From positions 372,001 through 436,000 of the forward strand of contig NZ_MDJD01000054.1 in assembly GCF_001747085.1 (NCBI RefSeq): 64,000 bases of DNA. The letters run 5' to 3'. A model generated the notes under the pieces. That model ran no database searches and was not told where the DNA came from. It was given only the letters and a program-made list of their open reading frames with translations. Position numbers and translations under genes: made by a program. Below are positions 43,813 to 53,233 of this stretch, piece after piece (the stretch's first letter is position 1; every line of letters begins with the position of its first letter). The DNA is from Flavivirga aquatica. Its GTDB lineage: Bacteria > Bacteroidota > Bacteroidia > Flavobacteriales > Flavobacteriaceae.

Positions 43813-43842
43813 AAAAAGCCACCGGTTTAAGGGTGGCTTTTT
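43813..43842 (-). terminator. Terminator after fabI
   Basis: An 11-bp stem (AAAAAGCCACC at 43813-43823, complement at 43832-43842). It lies 20 nt past the fabI stop and just upstream of the next gene's promoter. Confidence 0.8.
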
Positions 43843-43861
43843 CTCTATATAAATATATTTT

Positions 43862-44680
43862 TTATTCTTCTCCTACAAAAGTACTCATTACGGCATCACT
43901 AACGCCCATATTACTAAAACCTCCATCATTATATAGGTTTTGTAATGTCACACGTTTTGTTAAATCACTAAATAAAGACACTGTATAATTAGCACAATCT
44001 AAAGCGGTTGCGTTACCTAATGGTGACATTTTATCTGCGTAAGCAATAAAGCCATCAAAACCTTTTACTCCGCTACCTGCAGTTGTTGGTGTTGGCGATT
44101 GTGATATCGTATTTACACGTACTTTCTTATCGCGCCCAAAGAAATATCCAAAACTACGAGCAATACTTTCTAAATACGCTTTATTATCAGCCATATCATT
44201 ATAATCTGGGAATACACGTTGTGCAGCCATATATGATAAAGCTACAATACTTCCCCACTCATTCATAGCATCTGCTTTATAAAGTGTTTGCATTACTTTA
44301 TGAAAAGACATTGCAGAAACATCTGTTCCTTTTTGTGTCCATGCATAATTTTGATCTGTATAGTGTTTTCCTTTTCTAACGTTTATAGACATTCCAATAG
44401 AATGCAATACAAAATCAATTTTACCACCTAAAATCTCCATTGATTTTTCAACCAAGTTTTGTAAATCTTCTTCAGATGTAGCGTCAGCAGGAATAATTTG
44501 TGATCCAGTTTTTTCAGCCAATTCATTAATTTGTCCCATACGCATTGCTACGGGTGCATTTGTTAATACAAATTCTCCACCTTCTTCATGAACACGTTCT
44601 GCAGTTTTCCAGGCTATAGAATTTGAGTCTAGCGCTCCAAAAATGATTCCTCTTTTTCCTTTTAATAAATTATATGACAT
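43862..44680 (-). CDS. fabI: Enoyl-[acyl-carrier-protein] reductase (NADH) FabI
   Basis: Last reductive step of type II fatty-acid elongation. A 272-aa short-chain dehydrogenase-like protein: RGIIFGALDSNSIAWKTAE near residue 10 for the cofactor-binding region, DFVLHSIGMS near 87, the catalytic Y-x6-K in PDYNDMADNKAYLES near 160, and VRVNTISQSPTPTTAGSGVK near 197. The end, GGFSNMGVSDAVMSTFV, is that of the long FabI form. Its own -7 element overlaps the recN 3' end, and a terminator follows, so it can be transcribed separately. Confidence 0.95.
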   Translation of the reverse strand: MSYNLLKGKRGIIFGALDSNSIAWKTAERVHEEGGEFVLTNAPVAMRMGQINELAEKTGSQIIPADATSEEDLQNLVEKSMEILGGKIDFVLHSIGMSINVRKGKHYTDQNYAWTQKGTDVSAMSFHKVMQTLYKADAMNEWGSIVALSYMAAQRVFPDYNDMADNKAYLESIARSFGYFFGRDKKVRVNTISQSPTPTTAGSGVKGFDGFIAYADKMSPLGNATALDCANYTVSLFSDLTKRVTLQNLYNDGGFSNMGVSDAVMSTFVGEE

Positions 44681-44726
44681 ACTTATTGGTTTATATGTTG
44701 ATTCTTATGTTTATTTAATCAGCGCC

Positions 44727-44734
44727 CAAAGATA
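44727..44734 (-). promoter_or_regulatory. -7 element for fabI
   Basis: TATCTTTG on the minus strand is an exact TAnnTTTG match, 46 nt before the fabI ATG and only a few bases past the recN stop at 44739. Confidence 0.5.
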
Positions 44735-44738
44735 CTAA

Positions 44739-46391
44739 TTAATTCAGCAATTCTTTAGCATGTGCTATAGCAGATGAAGACATTTCTACACCTCCAAGCA
44801 TTTGTGCTATTTCTACAATACGCTCATCATGATTTAGCTTCACTAAATTTGTCTGAGTCATATCATTAATATCTTCTTTATATACTTTAAAATGTGAATG
44901 TCCTTTGGCTGCTACTTGAGGCAAATGGGTGATAGAAAACACCTGCATTGTTTTACTCATTTGTAACATTATATCTCCCATTTTATTTGAAATTTCACCA
45001 GAAACACCAGTATCAATCTCATCGAACATAATCGTTGGTAACTGAACATACTTAGCTAAAACAGACTTAATAGCTAACATAATTCTAGATAACTCACCAC
45101 CTGATGCGGCTTTTTTAAGTTCATTAAAGTTCCCGCCTTTATTAGCTGAAAATAAAAAAGATAATTCATCTTTTCCGTTAGTAAAAAACAAATCACTATA
45201 TACTGCATCAATATTAAATTGTGCATTTGGCATACCTAAACCACTTAAAACAGATTCTAACTGCTTCTTTAATTGAGGGATGACCTTAATACGTTTTTCA
45301 TGTATTATTTTAGAAATAGCATTTAAGTCACTTTCTTTTAATGCTATTTCTGCTTCTTTTTTCTGAATAGTATCATCTAAATTTTCTGTTACAGATACTT
45401 TTTCTTCTAGTTGATTTTTAATTGCAATTAGCTCAGAAACATTATTTGTAATATGCTTTTGCATTAAATTATTAAGCATTTTTAATTTTGAATCTACAGT
45501 TTCAAGCCTAACAGGATCTGCATCTAAACCTTCCTGCAATGCATTAACTTCACTAAAGACATCATCAAACTCAATTAAACTACTATTAGCTCTATTAAAT
45601 AACTCTTCATATTTTGATGAAAATCCAGATAACTTTTGAAGTACATTTTTTAACGATGTTACATTAGCTATTATACCAATTTCTTCTTCATTTAAAAGAT
45701 GATAAGCTTCAGATAACTTTTCTTTAATGCCTTCAATATTATTTAAAGTTTCATATTCCTCTTCTAAAGTTTCTAATTCTCCTTCAACTAAATTAGCTTC
45801 TACTAATTCACTTAACAAAAAAGCATTATAATCATGCTCTTTAATGGCTTCTGCTTGAAATGCTAAAAGTTCTTTAAGTTGTTTTTTAAGAGCTTTATAG
45901 ACTTTTAATTCTTCATTGTATTTTAATAATGTCTTTTCATTATTAGCTAAAGCATCAATAACTTGAAATTGAAACTCATTACTTGTAAGTTCTAATGTTT
46001 GATGCTGCGAATGTATATCTATTAAACGTTCTCCTAGTAATTGTAAACCAGCTAAGTTTACTGGAGAATCGTTCACAAATGCTCTTGATTTTCCTGATGG
46101 CAATATCTCCCTACGAATGATGGTTTGCTCTTCATAATCAAAATCTTCAATTTTAAAAAGAGGCTTTAGTTTATAATTTGAAATATTAAAAACAGCTTCT
46201 ATAACACATTTCTCAGAATCATTTTTTAAGCTACTTAAATCTGCTCGTTTTCCTAAAATTAATGATAAACCCCCTAGAAGTATCGATTTTCCTGCTCCAG
46301 TTTCACCAGTAATAATTGAAAACCCATCATTAAAATCTACATGAAGATTATCAATTAAAGCATAATTTTTTATTGAAAGTGATGTTAACAT
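44739..46391 (-). CDS. recN: DNA repair protein RecN
   Basis: A 550-aa SMC-like ATPase for double-strand-break repair. Walker A is GETGAGKSILLGGLSLILGK near residue 29 and the Q-loop region is IIRREILPSGKSRAFVNDSP near 93. Central coiled coils cover about residues 150-370. The signature AASGGELSRIMLAIKSVL lies near 425 and Walker B, PTIMFDEIDTGVSGEI, near 455. Length is typical. The DUF4835, coaBC and rpoZ genes are upstream on the same strand, and the gap to DUF4835 is 58 nt. Confidence 0.96.
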   Translation of the reverse strand: MLTSLSIKNYALIDNLHVDFNDGFSIITGETGAGKSILLGGLSLILGKRADLSSLKNDSEKCVIEAVFNISNYKLKPLFKIEDFDYEEQTIIRREILPSGKSRAFVNDSPVNLAGLQLLGERLIDIHSQHQTLELTSNEFQFQVIDALANNEKTLLKYNEELKVYKALKKQLKELLAFQAEAIKEHDYNAFLLSELVEANLVEGELETLEEEYETLNNIEGIKEKLSEAYHLLNEEEIGIIANVTSLKNVLQKLSGFSSKYEELFNRANSSLIEFDDVFSEVNALQEGLDADPVRLETVDSKLKMLNNLMQKHITNNVSELIAIKNQLEEKVSVTENLDDTIQKKEAEIALKESDLNAISKIIHEKRIKVIPQLKKQLESVLSGLGMPNAQFNIDAVYSDLFFTNGKDELSFLFSANKGGNFNELKKAASGGELSRIMLAIKSVLAKYVQLPTIMFDEIDTGVSGEISNKMGDIMLQMSKTMQVFSITHLPQVAAKGHSHFKVYKEDINDMTQTNLVKLNHDERIVEIAQMLGGVEMSSSAIAHAKELLN

Positions 46392-46449
46392 GTATTAGAG
46401 TTCTATTAGCAGTGTTTTTATTATATTTTCAGCCTTTGAAGGGCTAAAC

Positions 46450-47337
46450 CTAAAACTTTATGTTTTGCCATTTACTACTATGCATAGGTGCTACTCTTTG
46501 AAGCGCTTCTTTTACACTAGCAATATTCACATTTGGTCCGTCACTAAAGATTTGTTCAATTTCATCTGCTTTTGCATCAAAAAAAGTACGTAATATAAAA
46601 GAATTAGGTCTACGACTGTTCATCGTTTGAAACTGCTTTAAACAAGCTGCTATTTTATCTTTTCCTTCTTTGGCATTATCACTCATAAGATCTAGACCAT
46701 TTCTATGATAAGTATACATAACGTGTCTATATTCTTTAAAAGTTTGCGACAAAATATTATCTATAAGCGTAAATCTACTTTGTAAGCCATCTTCTATTTT
46801 CCAGCCCTTAAAATTACCTTGTTGCGAATAATTTGTTATGATTTGTGCCTGTTTATAATATTCATCTCCTCCTTTTTCTGAAAAAGAATCTGCATCTAAA
46901 GCCAAAATCATATAAACATGATATGCTAAAACAGATACTAAATTAGATTCAAATTGAGTGGGATTAAATATTAAGTTTTGATATTCCAAATATGTAAAAC
47001 TAAAATCTTTATCATTAAAATTGTAAATAGGTGTACTAAATGAAGATCCAAAAACTGGACGAGAGGATTGCACCTGTATAGATGCTTGAAATGTTTCTCC
47101 ACTGTAACTATCTACATTAATTACCATATTGCAGTTAATACGCTCTTGGGCTTTAAATGTTTTTTTAGTCCATTTTGTTTTATTAATAAATTCGTTTAAT
47201 TGCTTCTCTAGAGTTTTAAAAATAGGAAAGTTTTCATTTCCTGTTTGCTGTGCATTTACCACAAGACTACAGTTTAACTCTTGTGAAATTCCTTTAATTC
47301 CTAAGCAAAAAATTAATATAACTAGAATATTACGCAT
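46450..47337 (-). CDS. DUF4835 family protein (PorD in some annotations)
   Basis: 295 aa from ATG 47337 with a signal peptide (ILVILIFCLGIKGISQ), hence exported. The mature part starts ELNCSLVVNAQQTGNENFPI and contains GSSFSTPIYNFNDKDFSFTY and DGPNVNIASVKEALQRVAPM, typical of this Bacteroidota-only family. I recall it being named PorD in connection with type IX secretion, but sequence alone cannot prove that. It overlaps the coaBC stop by 8 nt. Confidence 0.82.
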   Translation of the reverse strand: MRNILVILIFCLGIKGISQELNCSLVVNAQQTGNENFPIFKTLEKQLNEFINKTKWTKKTFKAQERINCNMVINVDSYSGETFQASIQVQSSRPVFGSSFSTPIYNFNDKDFSFTYLEYQNLIFNPTQFESNLVSVLAYHVYMILALDADSFSEKGGDEYYKQAQIITNYSQQGNFKGWKIEDGLQSRFTLIDNILSQTFKEYRHVMYTYHRNGLDLMSDNAKEGKDKIAACLKQFQTMNSRRPNSFILRTFFDAKADEIEQIFSDGPNVNIASVKEALQRVAPMHSSKWQNIKF

Positions 47338-48541
47338 CAATTTGTATTATAATATTATTTAATAAGTCTTTAGCAACATCTGCTTTAGACTTTAACTGAA
47401 ATTCTGTAATGTTTTCATCATCATCTATAAAAGTAACTTTATTAGTATCACTTTTAAAACCTGCTCCTTTATCTTGTAACGAATTTAATACAATTAAATT
47501 TAAATTCTTTCTTTTTAATTTTCCTTTTGCATTTTCAAGTTCATTATTCGTTTCCAAAGCAAACCCAACTAGATATTGATGTTTTTTAATAGCTCCTAAA
47601 GAAGCCAAAATGTCTTTTGTTTTTTCTAACTCTAATGTTAACGTTGGTGACTTCTTTTTTATTTTCTGAGTAGCAACTTCTTTTGGTTTAAAATCTGCTA
47701 CTGCTGCAGAAAGTATCGCTATATCTGTATTATTATAATAGTTATGTACAGCATCATACATATCTTGTGCACTAAGAACTGGTTTAACTTGTATCAAGGC
47801 GTGTAATACAGTTTCATGTGTTGGACCTGTAACTAAAACAACCTCTGCTCCTAGATTAGCCGCAGCTTTAGCAATTTCAAACCCCATTTTACCACTAGAA
47901 TGATTACCTATAAAACGAACTGGGTCGATGGCTTCATAAGTAGGACCTGCGGTAATTAATACTTTTTTTCCACGTAATGGAAGTTTGTTTAAAATATCTT
48001 TTTCTATAAATGCAACTACATCTTCAGGTTCTGCCATTCTACCCTCACCCACCAAACCACTGGCTAATTCTCCACTTGTTGCTGGAATCATAACATTACC
48101 GAAGGTTTTGAGTTTTTCGAAAGATTGTAATGTAGATGGATGCTTATACATATCTAAATCCATTGCAGGTGCAAAGTACACTGGACATTTAGCAGATAAA
48201 TATGTAGCCATTAATAAATTATCGCAAACTCCATTTGCCATTTTAGACATCGTATTTGCTGTAGCTGGAGCTATAACAAATAAATCTCCCCAAAGCCCTA
48301 GGTCGACATGATTATTCCATACATCATTATCATCTTCTTCATTTGTAAAAGATGAATAAACAGGATTTTTTGAAAGTGTTGATAAAGTTAAAGGTGTTAC
48401 AAAATCTTTAGCGGTAGGTGTCATAACTACTTTTACGTTAGCACCAGATTTAACAAACAGCCTTACTAGTGAGGCTGTTTTATAAGCTGCAATACCAGCT
48501 GTGATACCTAATAGTATATTTTTACCGCTTAGTATACTCAT
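47330..48541 (-). CDS. coaBC: Bifunctional phosphopantothenoylcysteine decarboxylase/phosphopantothenate-cysteine ligase
   Basis: 403 aa. The N-terminal flavin-dependent CoaC half has ILLGITAGIAAYKTASLVRL near the start, VIAPATANTMSKMANGVCDN near residue 93 and FAPAMDLDMYKHPSTLQ near 122. The C-terminal CoaB half has VLITAGPTYEAIDPVRFIGN near 195, SSGKMGFEIAKAA near 216 and the ligase motif AAVADFKPKE near 282. It makes 4'-phosphopantetheine for CoA. It belongs to the same minus-strand run as dapA, bamD, rpoZ and recN, with a long hairpin upstream. Confidence 0.95.
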   Translation of the reverse strand: MSILSGKNILLGITAGIAAYKTASLVRLFVKSGANVKVVMTPTAKDFVTPLTLSTLSKNPVYSSFTNEEDDNDVWNNHVDLGLWGDLFVIAPATANTMSKMANGVCDNLLMATYLSAKCPVYFAPAMDLDMYKHPSTLQSFEKLKTFGNVMIPATSGELASGLVGEGRMAEPEDVVAFIEKDILNKLPLRGKKVLITAGPTYEAIDPVRFIGNHSSGKMGFEIAKAAANLGAEVVLVTGPTHETVLHALIQVKPVLSAQDMYDAVHNYYNNTDIAILSAAVADFKPKEVATQKIKKKSPTLTLELEKTKDILASLGAIKKHQYLVGFALETNNELENAKGKLKRKNLNLIVLNSLQDKGAGFKSDTNKVTFIDDDENITEFQLKSKADVAKDLLNNIIIQIDA

Positions 48542-48720
48542 AACAAATAGCTTTCCAGATTTTATCTTTTTACTTTTCTCTTCCTTACAATCACAAACTT
48601 ATGCTTGAAAGGTGTTATCTTGATAAAAAATAAACTCTTTAAATTTTACCAAAAACTATTTTATAGTACAATTTACAAATTGAATTAACTATTATAAGTT
48701 CAATCCATAACCTGTATAAA

Positions 48721-48776
48721 CAACAAATTAAATTTCAAAACGATATATAGAAATCGTTTTGAAATTTAATTTGTTG
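48721..48776. repeat. Perfect 24-bp inverted repeat with 8-nt loop
   Basis: The arm at 48721-48744 and its exact reverse complement at 48753-48776 can form a long AT-rich hairpin. It starts 22 nt past the rpoZ stop and ends 180 nt before coaBC. A long T run is missing, though the minus-strand 3' side is T-rich, so termination, mRNA processing or attenuation are all possible. Confidence 0.7.
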
Positions 48777-48798
48777 TAATTGAAATTTTGAAAAAAAA

Positions 48799-49128
48799 TT
48801 ATTCTTGAGATTCTTTCTCTGTATTTCTAAAATAAATTTTATCTGTTAACCATTCTTGAACAGCTAACGCATGAGGTTTTGGTAATTTCTCGTAAAATTT
48901 AGAAACCTCAATTTGCTCTTTGTTCTCAAAGATTTCTTCAAGACTATCATTGTAAGTAGCAAACTCTTCTAACTTATCAATAAGCTCTTTTTTAATCTCT
49001 GTGTTAATTTGTTCTGCACGTCTAGCGATTATAGAAATTGACTCATAGATGTTATCTGTTGGCTCATCTAATTGATTTCTGTCGTACGTTACAGTATTAA
49101 CAGGAGCATTGGTTTTTTTTAAATCCAT
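48799..49128 (-). CDS. rpoZ: RNA polymerase omega-subunit family protein
   Basis: A 109-aa cytoplasmic protein that matches the Bacteroidota omega subunit: NTVTYDRNQLDEPTDNIYES near residue 11 and IIARRAEQINTEIKKELIDK near 33. A C-terminal acidic extension (EFATYNDSLEEIFENKEQ) and PKPHALAVQEWLTDKIYF follow, longer than the E. coli omega. It stabilises RNA polymerase assembly. It follows bamD by 12 nt and is placed before the large hairpin. Confidence 0.88.
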   Translation of the reverse strand: MDLKKTNAPVNTVTYDRNQLDEPTDNIYESISIIARRAEQINTEIKKELIDKLEEFATYNDSLEEIFENKEQIEVSKFYEKLPKPHALAVQEWLTDKIYFRNTEKESQE

Positions 49129-49140
49129 TGTTATTGTTAT

Positions 49141-49968
49141 TTAACTTTTTGTGCTATATTTCTTTAACGCTTCATCTATATCCTCATCCATATCATTAAC
49201 ATCTTCTATATGTTTAGAATTGGTATATATTTTCCTAAATGAATCTGAATATTCTTTTGCAGTATTTAAACGATCTTTTTTCAAATGAATTAATCCATCT
49301 AAACTGTTTTTATATTCTACACTATTCATAGCTAGTTTATAAGCAGAATCTAATCTATAATAAAGGGCTTCTTCACGAAATGTAGATCCTGGAAAATCAA
49401 ATATAAAATTATCAAAAGATCTTACTGAAGCAGGAAAATCTGATATTTGATTATATTGCTTAGCTATTTCATAAGCCTTTTTTTCTAATTTAAAGTCTAA
49501 CTCTTGAACTAACTTACTAGCTTCAGAAAGATATTTAGACTCAGGAAATACATTAATAAATTCTTGAAGTTTTTCAATAGCTTCTTTAGTTTCTGTTTGA
49601 TCTTTACTATAAACAGGAGATAACATATAATAGCTTTTTGCGCTAATAAATGAGGCTTCCTCTAATTTTTCACTTTTAGGGTAGCTTGATGTAAAACGAT
49701 CAAATTGATAACCAGCCACATAATAATCTTCCATTTTATAAAATGACATAGAATATAAGTACATCAATTTTTCTGCTTGGGGCTTTCCTCTGTAATTTGG
49801 TACTATTTGAGCAAAAAGTCTATTCGCTTTTGTAAACTTCCCTTCATTGTATAGATCTTCTCCCATTTTAAATTTTGTAGCTATATCTTCAGACTTTAAT
49901 GCCTTTTGAAATTGACTACAACTACTTAAAACAGTGAATACTATTAATATATATATATACTTGCTCAT
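49141..49968 (-). CDS. bamD: Outer membrane protein assembly factor BamD
   Basis: A 275-aa lipoprotein (IYILIVFTVLSSC, lipobox cysteine at residue 17) with TPR repeats: KFKMGEDLYNEGKFTKANRL near 34, YSMSFYKMEDYYVAGYQFDR near 70, YFTSSYPKSEKL, LQEFINVFPESKYLSEASKL near 137, and FIFDFPGSTFREEALYYRLD near 187. It works in the Bam complex in insertion of beta-barrel proteins at the outer membrane. It lies downstream of dapA (118 nt) and 12 nt before rpoZ. Confidence 0.94.
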   Translation of the reverse strand: MSKYIYILIVFTVLSSCSQFQKALKSEDIATKFKMGEDLYNEGKFTKANRLFAQIVPNYRGKPQAEKLMYLYSMSFYKMEDYYVAGYQFDRFTSSYPKSEKLEEASFISAKSYYMLSPVYSKDQTETKEAIEKLQEFINVFPESKYLSEASKLVQELDFKLEKKAYEIAKQYNQISDFPASVRSFDNFIFDFPGSTFREEALYYRLDSAYKLAMNSVEYKNSLDGLIHLKKDRLNTAKEYSDSFRKIYTNSKHIEDVNDMDEDIDEALKKYSTKS

Positions 49969-50086
49969 AGGTTTTTAAACAGAATGCAAAATTAAGTTAT
50001 TAATATGACTTTTAAAAATATTATTTCAAAGCTAAAATAAGAGCTTAAAGTAAGCAATTATAAGGTTTAAGTAATATTTAACAATC

Positions 50087-50965
50087 CTAAAACTTATTTA
50101 CAAAATCTCTTATTTTCTCTTTTAGATTATTTGAAGCTACTACTAATGGTAACCTAACAGTATCTTGACATAAATTTAATGCCTCAAAAACTGCTTTAAT
50201 TCCAGAAGGATTATTCTCCTCAAATATATATCCAATAGCATCCATAAGTTTGAAATGAATTTTGTACGCTTCTTTCGCTTCTCCTTTTAAGCCCAAACGA
50301 ATCATATTAGAAAATGCTTCAGGGAATGCTTGCCCTATAACAGAAATCACACCTGACCCTCCTGCTAAAGTTACTCCTATGGCTAAATCATCATCTCCTG
50401 AAATCACTAAAAAGTCTTCTGGTTTATTTTTTAATAACTCTAAATATTGAGCCATATTGTTTCCTGCTTCCTTTACAGCTATAACATTTTCAAAATCATT
50501 AGCTAATCTTAAAGTTGTCTCCACATCCATGTTTTTAGAAGTACGCCCTGGAACATTATATAAAATAATATCTACTGGAGACACTTCTGAAATAGCTTTG
50601 AAATGTTGATAAAGCCCCTCTTGTGTTGGCTTACTATAATATGGCGACACAGATAATATAGCATCTATATTATTTAGGTTTGTCGATTTTATTTCTTCAA
50701 CAACTTGAACTGTATTATTTCCTCCAATACCTAAAACTAATGGCAAACGCTCATTATTAGCTTTAGAAATAGTTTCTATTACTTCCTTTTTCTCTTGCTT
50801 GGTTAGTGTTACGCTTTCTCCTGTTGTGCCGCAAATTACAAGATAATCTGTTCCATTATCTATATTATAATTTACAATATTTGTCAACGCATCATGGTCT
50901 ATACTCAAATCTGATTTAAACGGTGTAACCAAAGCAACTCCAGTTCCTAGAAACTTACTATTCAT
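50087..50965 (-). CDS. dapA: 4-hydroxy-tetrahydrodipicolinate synthase
   Basis: 292 aa, the first committed step of lysine/diaminopimelate synthesis. Catalytic residues are visible: the threonines in [20 protein letters not shown] near residue 43, the tyrosine in [16 protein letters not shown] near 133 and the Schiff-base lysine in [11 protein letters not shown] near 160. [20 protein letters not shown] near 203 is as in the family. It starts 3 nt after the DUF6913 gene, and the two are likely co-transcribed from the promoter at 51510-51526. Confidence 0.96.
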   Translation of the reverse strand: MNSKFLGTGVALVTPFKSDLSIDHDALTNIVNYNIDNGTDYLVICGTTGESVTLTKQEKKEVIETISKANNERLPLVLGIGGNNTVQVVEEIKSTNLNNIDAILSVSPYYSKPTQEGLYQHFKAISEVSPVDIILYNVPGRTSKNMDVETTLRLANDFENVIAVKEAGNNMAQYLELLKNKPEDFLVISGDDDLAIGVTLAGGSGVISVIGQAFPEAFSNMIRLGLKGEAKEAYKIHFKLMDAIGYIFEENNPSGIKAVFEALNLCQDTVRLPLVVASNNLKEKIRDFVNKF

Positions 50966-50967
50966 TC

Positions 50968-51489
50968 TTACTTAATTTTATTTAATATAGTTAGGTATTT
51001 AAACATCTCTGATTTAAAAATGTTAAATTCTTTTAAGGGGATTTTTACAATTAAATCATTTAAACGCTCATCTGTTTGCAAAATCCCTATTTTAAATTTT
51101 GCTTTAGAAAGCGCTGTTATTAATTTTAACTCTAAAATTTCTTTTTCATAATAATTAATTAAAACATCAAACTCAGTATCTAAAAACAATTGCAAATCTG
51201 GATTTTTAACAATACCGTTCCATCCAAAATCTTTAACATTAAAGCAATCATTCCAAATACTAGTCGCTTGATTTAAATTTTCAGAAAAAGCTATAACTTT
51301 AAGTTTATTCGAATGTATTTGTAAGTCTTCTGCTAATATTCTAAACGACTCATAATCATTAAACTCTTCGATGTTTAGTATAACACCTATACTTTCAACT
51401 TTATTTTCGTTAACATTCAGTTGTCGCTTCGATAACAATTTATTCAAGTACTTTATATTAGATTTTTCTTTAAAACCTTTTAAAATCAT
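50968..51489 (-). CDS. DUF6913 family protein
   Basis: 173 aa, soluble, starting [20 protein letters not shown] and containing [20 protein letters not shown] and [21 protein letters not shown] know it as a conserved flavobacterial protein placed before dapA, of unknown function. The pattern of alternating strands and helices suggests a small Rossmann-like fold. It is 3 nt upstream of dapA and is served by a strong -7 element. Confidence 0.8.
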   Translation of the reverse strand: MILKGFKEKSNIKYLNKLLSKRQLNVNENKVESIGVILNIEEFNDYESFRILAEDLQIHSNKLKVIAFSENLNQATSIWNDCFNVKDFGWNGIVKNPDLQLFLDTEFDVLINYYEKEILELKLITALSKAKFKIGILQTDERLNDLIVKIPLKEFNIFKSEMFKYLTILNKIK

Positions 51490-51509
51490 TATATCTTTAT
51501 CCTTTGCTA

Positions 51510-51526
51510 CAAAGGTAGCAAAAGTA
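51510..51526 (-). promoter_or_regulatory. Double -7 element before the DUF6913-dapA operon
   Basis: TACTTTTG (51526-51519) and TACCTTTG (51517-51510) on the minus strand both match TAnnTTTG. They lie in a GCTAC-aaag-GTAGC palindrome, 20 nt before the DUF6913 ATG. They may give two start sites. Confidence 0.6.
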
Positions 51527-51549
51527 CATTCAATTTATTTGTTTTATAT

Positions 51550-52305
51550 ATGAGGTTTACACATTTATTTATTTTGTTATATATTTTTATTCTTTTTGGT
51601 TGCAAACAAGAGAAATTACAGCTTATAAAAATTGAAGGAAAACAAATAAAAATAACAAATACTATAGCTGCTAATTCTGAAATTGAATCATTTACAACTC
51701 CTTTTAGAGAGCATATTCAAAAAGATTTGGATAGTGTTTTAGCATACTCAGCAGATACTTATTCTAAATCTGATGGTAAATACAATACCGCTATAGGTAA
51801 CCTAATGGCTGATGCTGTTTTTAGTGAAGCCTCCCCTATTTTTAAAAGCAAAACAGGACATAACATTGATATGGTATTATTAAATTACGGAGGTATTCGA
51901 TCTATCTTATCAAAAGGAAACGTAACAAAAAGAACCGCTTTTAAAATTATGCCTTTTGAAAACAGCATTGTTGTTGTTGCTCTTAAAGGTACTCAAATAG
52001 ATAGTCTAACTTATTATTTAAGTAAATCAAAAACAGCCCACCCTATATCCAAACTTAAATTGAGCTTAAATAAAGATTATAAAATTATTGAAGCAAAAAT
52101 AAATGGAAAAAATATAGAAAAAGAAAAAACATATTATGTAGCAACCAATGATTATTTATATAATGGAGGAGATAACATGACTTTTTTCAAAACAAACGAT
52201 AGTCTTTATGTATTGAATTACAAAATTAGAAATGCTTTAATTGATAATTTCAAAAAAGCAGATACCATTAGCCCAGTTAGAGACGACAGATTTACTCAAA
52301 AATAA
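51550..52305 (+). CDS. 5'-nucleotidase C-terminal domain lipoprotein
   Basis: 251 aa with a lipoprotein signal (HLFILLYIFILFGC, cysteine near residue 18) and only the C-terminal substrate-binding domain of UshA-type 5'-nucleotidases: NTAIGNLMADAVFSEASP near residue 79, LLNYGGIRSILSKGNVTKRT near 113, FKIMPFENSIVVVALKGTQI near 135 and YVATNDYLYNGGDNMTFF near 197. The metal-binding phosphatase domain is encoded separately by the next gene, 10 nt downstream. The two probably form one periplasmic enzyme. Confidence 0.9.
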   Translation: MRFTHLFILLYIFILFGCKQEKLQLIKIEGKQIKITNTIAANSEIESFTTPFREHIQKDLDSVLAYSADTYSKSDGKYNTAIGNLMADAVFSEASPIFKSKTGHNIDMVLLNYGGIRSILSKGNVTKRTAFKIMPFENSIVVVALKGTQIDSLTYYLSKSKTAHPISKLKLSLNKDYKIIEAKINGKNIEKEKTYYVATNDYLYNGGDNMTFFKTNDSLYVLNYKIRNALIDNFKKADTISPVRDDRFTQK

Positions 52306-52315
52306 TAATTTAATT

Positions 52316-53233
52316 ATGAAACGTAGAGATTTTATTCAAAAAGCATCTGCAGCAACAGCATTAGTAACTCTTGGAGGTTTAGGGTTGCAATCTTTTACTA
52401 ATATTGATAAAACATCTAAAATAACCATATTACATACTAATGACGTACACAGCCATATAGATGCTTTTAGTCCAGGTGACGGCAGAAATGCTAATAAAGG
52501 AGGTGTGGCAAGACGTGCTAGTTTAATTGAATCTATTAGAAAAGAAAACCCAAATACATTATTATTAGATGCTGGAGATATTTTTCAAGGCACCCCCTAT
52601 TTTAATTACTACGGCGGTGAATTAGAATTTAAACTAATGAGTAAACTAAAGTATGATGCTGCAACTATTGGTAATCATGATTTTGACAATGGTATTGAAG
52701 GTCTATACGCGCAATTACCACATGCTGAATTTCAATTTCTTTCAGCTAATTACGATTTTTCAAATACTATAATGGACACCCATACTAAGCCTTATAAAGT
52801 ATTTATAAAAGATGGTATTAAAATTGGAGTTTATGGTTTAGGTATTGAATTAAATGGCTTGGTTGACCCTTCCATGTATAAAGAGACCAAATATCTTGAC
52901 CCTATTGAAACAAGTCAAGATATGACTCGTATTCTAAAAACAGAAGAACAGTGTGATTTAATCATTTGTTTATCTCATTTAGGCTATCATTACAAAAACA
53001 ATCCAAATAAAATAAGCGATTTAGCATTAGCTAAGGCTACTAAAGATATTAATTTAATTATTGGTGGACACACCCATACTTTTTTATCTAAACCTACAAT
53101 TGTTAAAAATATTGAAGGCAAAAATACTTTAGTAAATCAAGTAGGTTGCTACGGTATTAATTTAGGTAAAATAGATTTTTATTTTGATTCTGATAAGAAT
53201 AAAGCAGCTAAGGGTACCTCTATAATAGTTTAA
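52316..53233 (+). CDS. Metallophosphatase (5'-nucleotidase catalytic domain)
   Basis: 305 aa from ATG 52316, with a Tat-type signal (MKRRDFIQKASAATALVTLG). The calcineurin-like phosphatase motifs follow: ITILHTNDVHSHIDAFSPGD near residue 39, LLLDAGDIFQGTPYFNYYGG near 84, the GNHDFDNGIEG signature near 121, LIICLSHLGYHY near 216 and IIGGHTHTFLSKPT near 252. There is no C-terminal nucleotidase domain, since it is encoded by the preceding gene. It is a periplasmic phosphohydrolase of nucleotides or related esters. The ORF extends upstream into the previous gene, but this ATG gives the correct Tat start. Confidence 0.92.
   Translation: MKRRDFIQKASAATALVTLGGLGLQSFTNIDKTSKITILHTNDVHSHIDAFSPGDGRNANKGGVARRASLIESIRKENPNTLLLDAGDIFQGTPYFNYYGGELEFKLMSKLKYDAATIGNHDFDNGIEGLYAQLPHAEFQFLSANYDFSNTIMDTHTKPYKVFIKDGIKIGVYGLGIELNGLVDPSMYKETKYLDPIETSQDMTRILKTEEQCDLIICLSHLGYHYKNNPNKISDLALAKATKDINLIIGGHTHTFLSKPTIVKNIEGKNTLVNQVGCYGINLGKIDFYFDSDKNKAAKGTSIIV

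Noticed and set aside
52241-52315. Longer N-terminus for the metallophosphatase
   Set aside because: It would lie inside the previous gene and hide the Tat signal that begins at ATG 52316.
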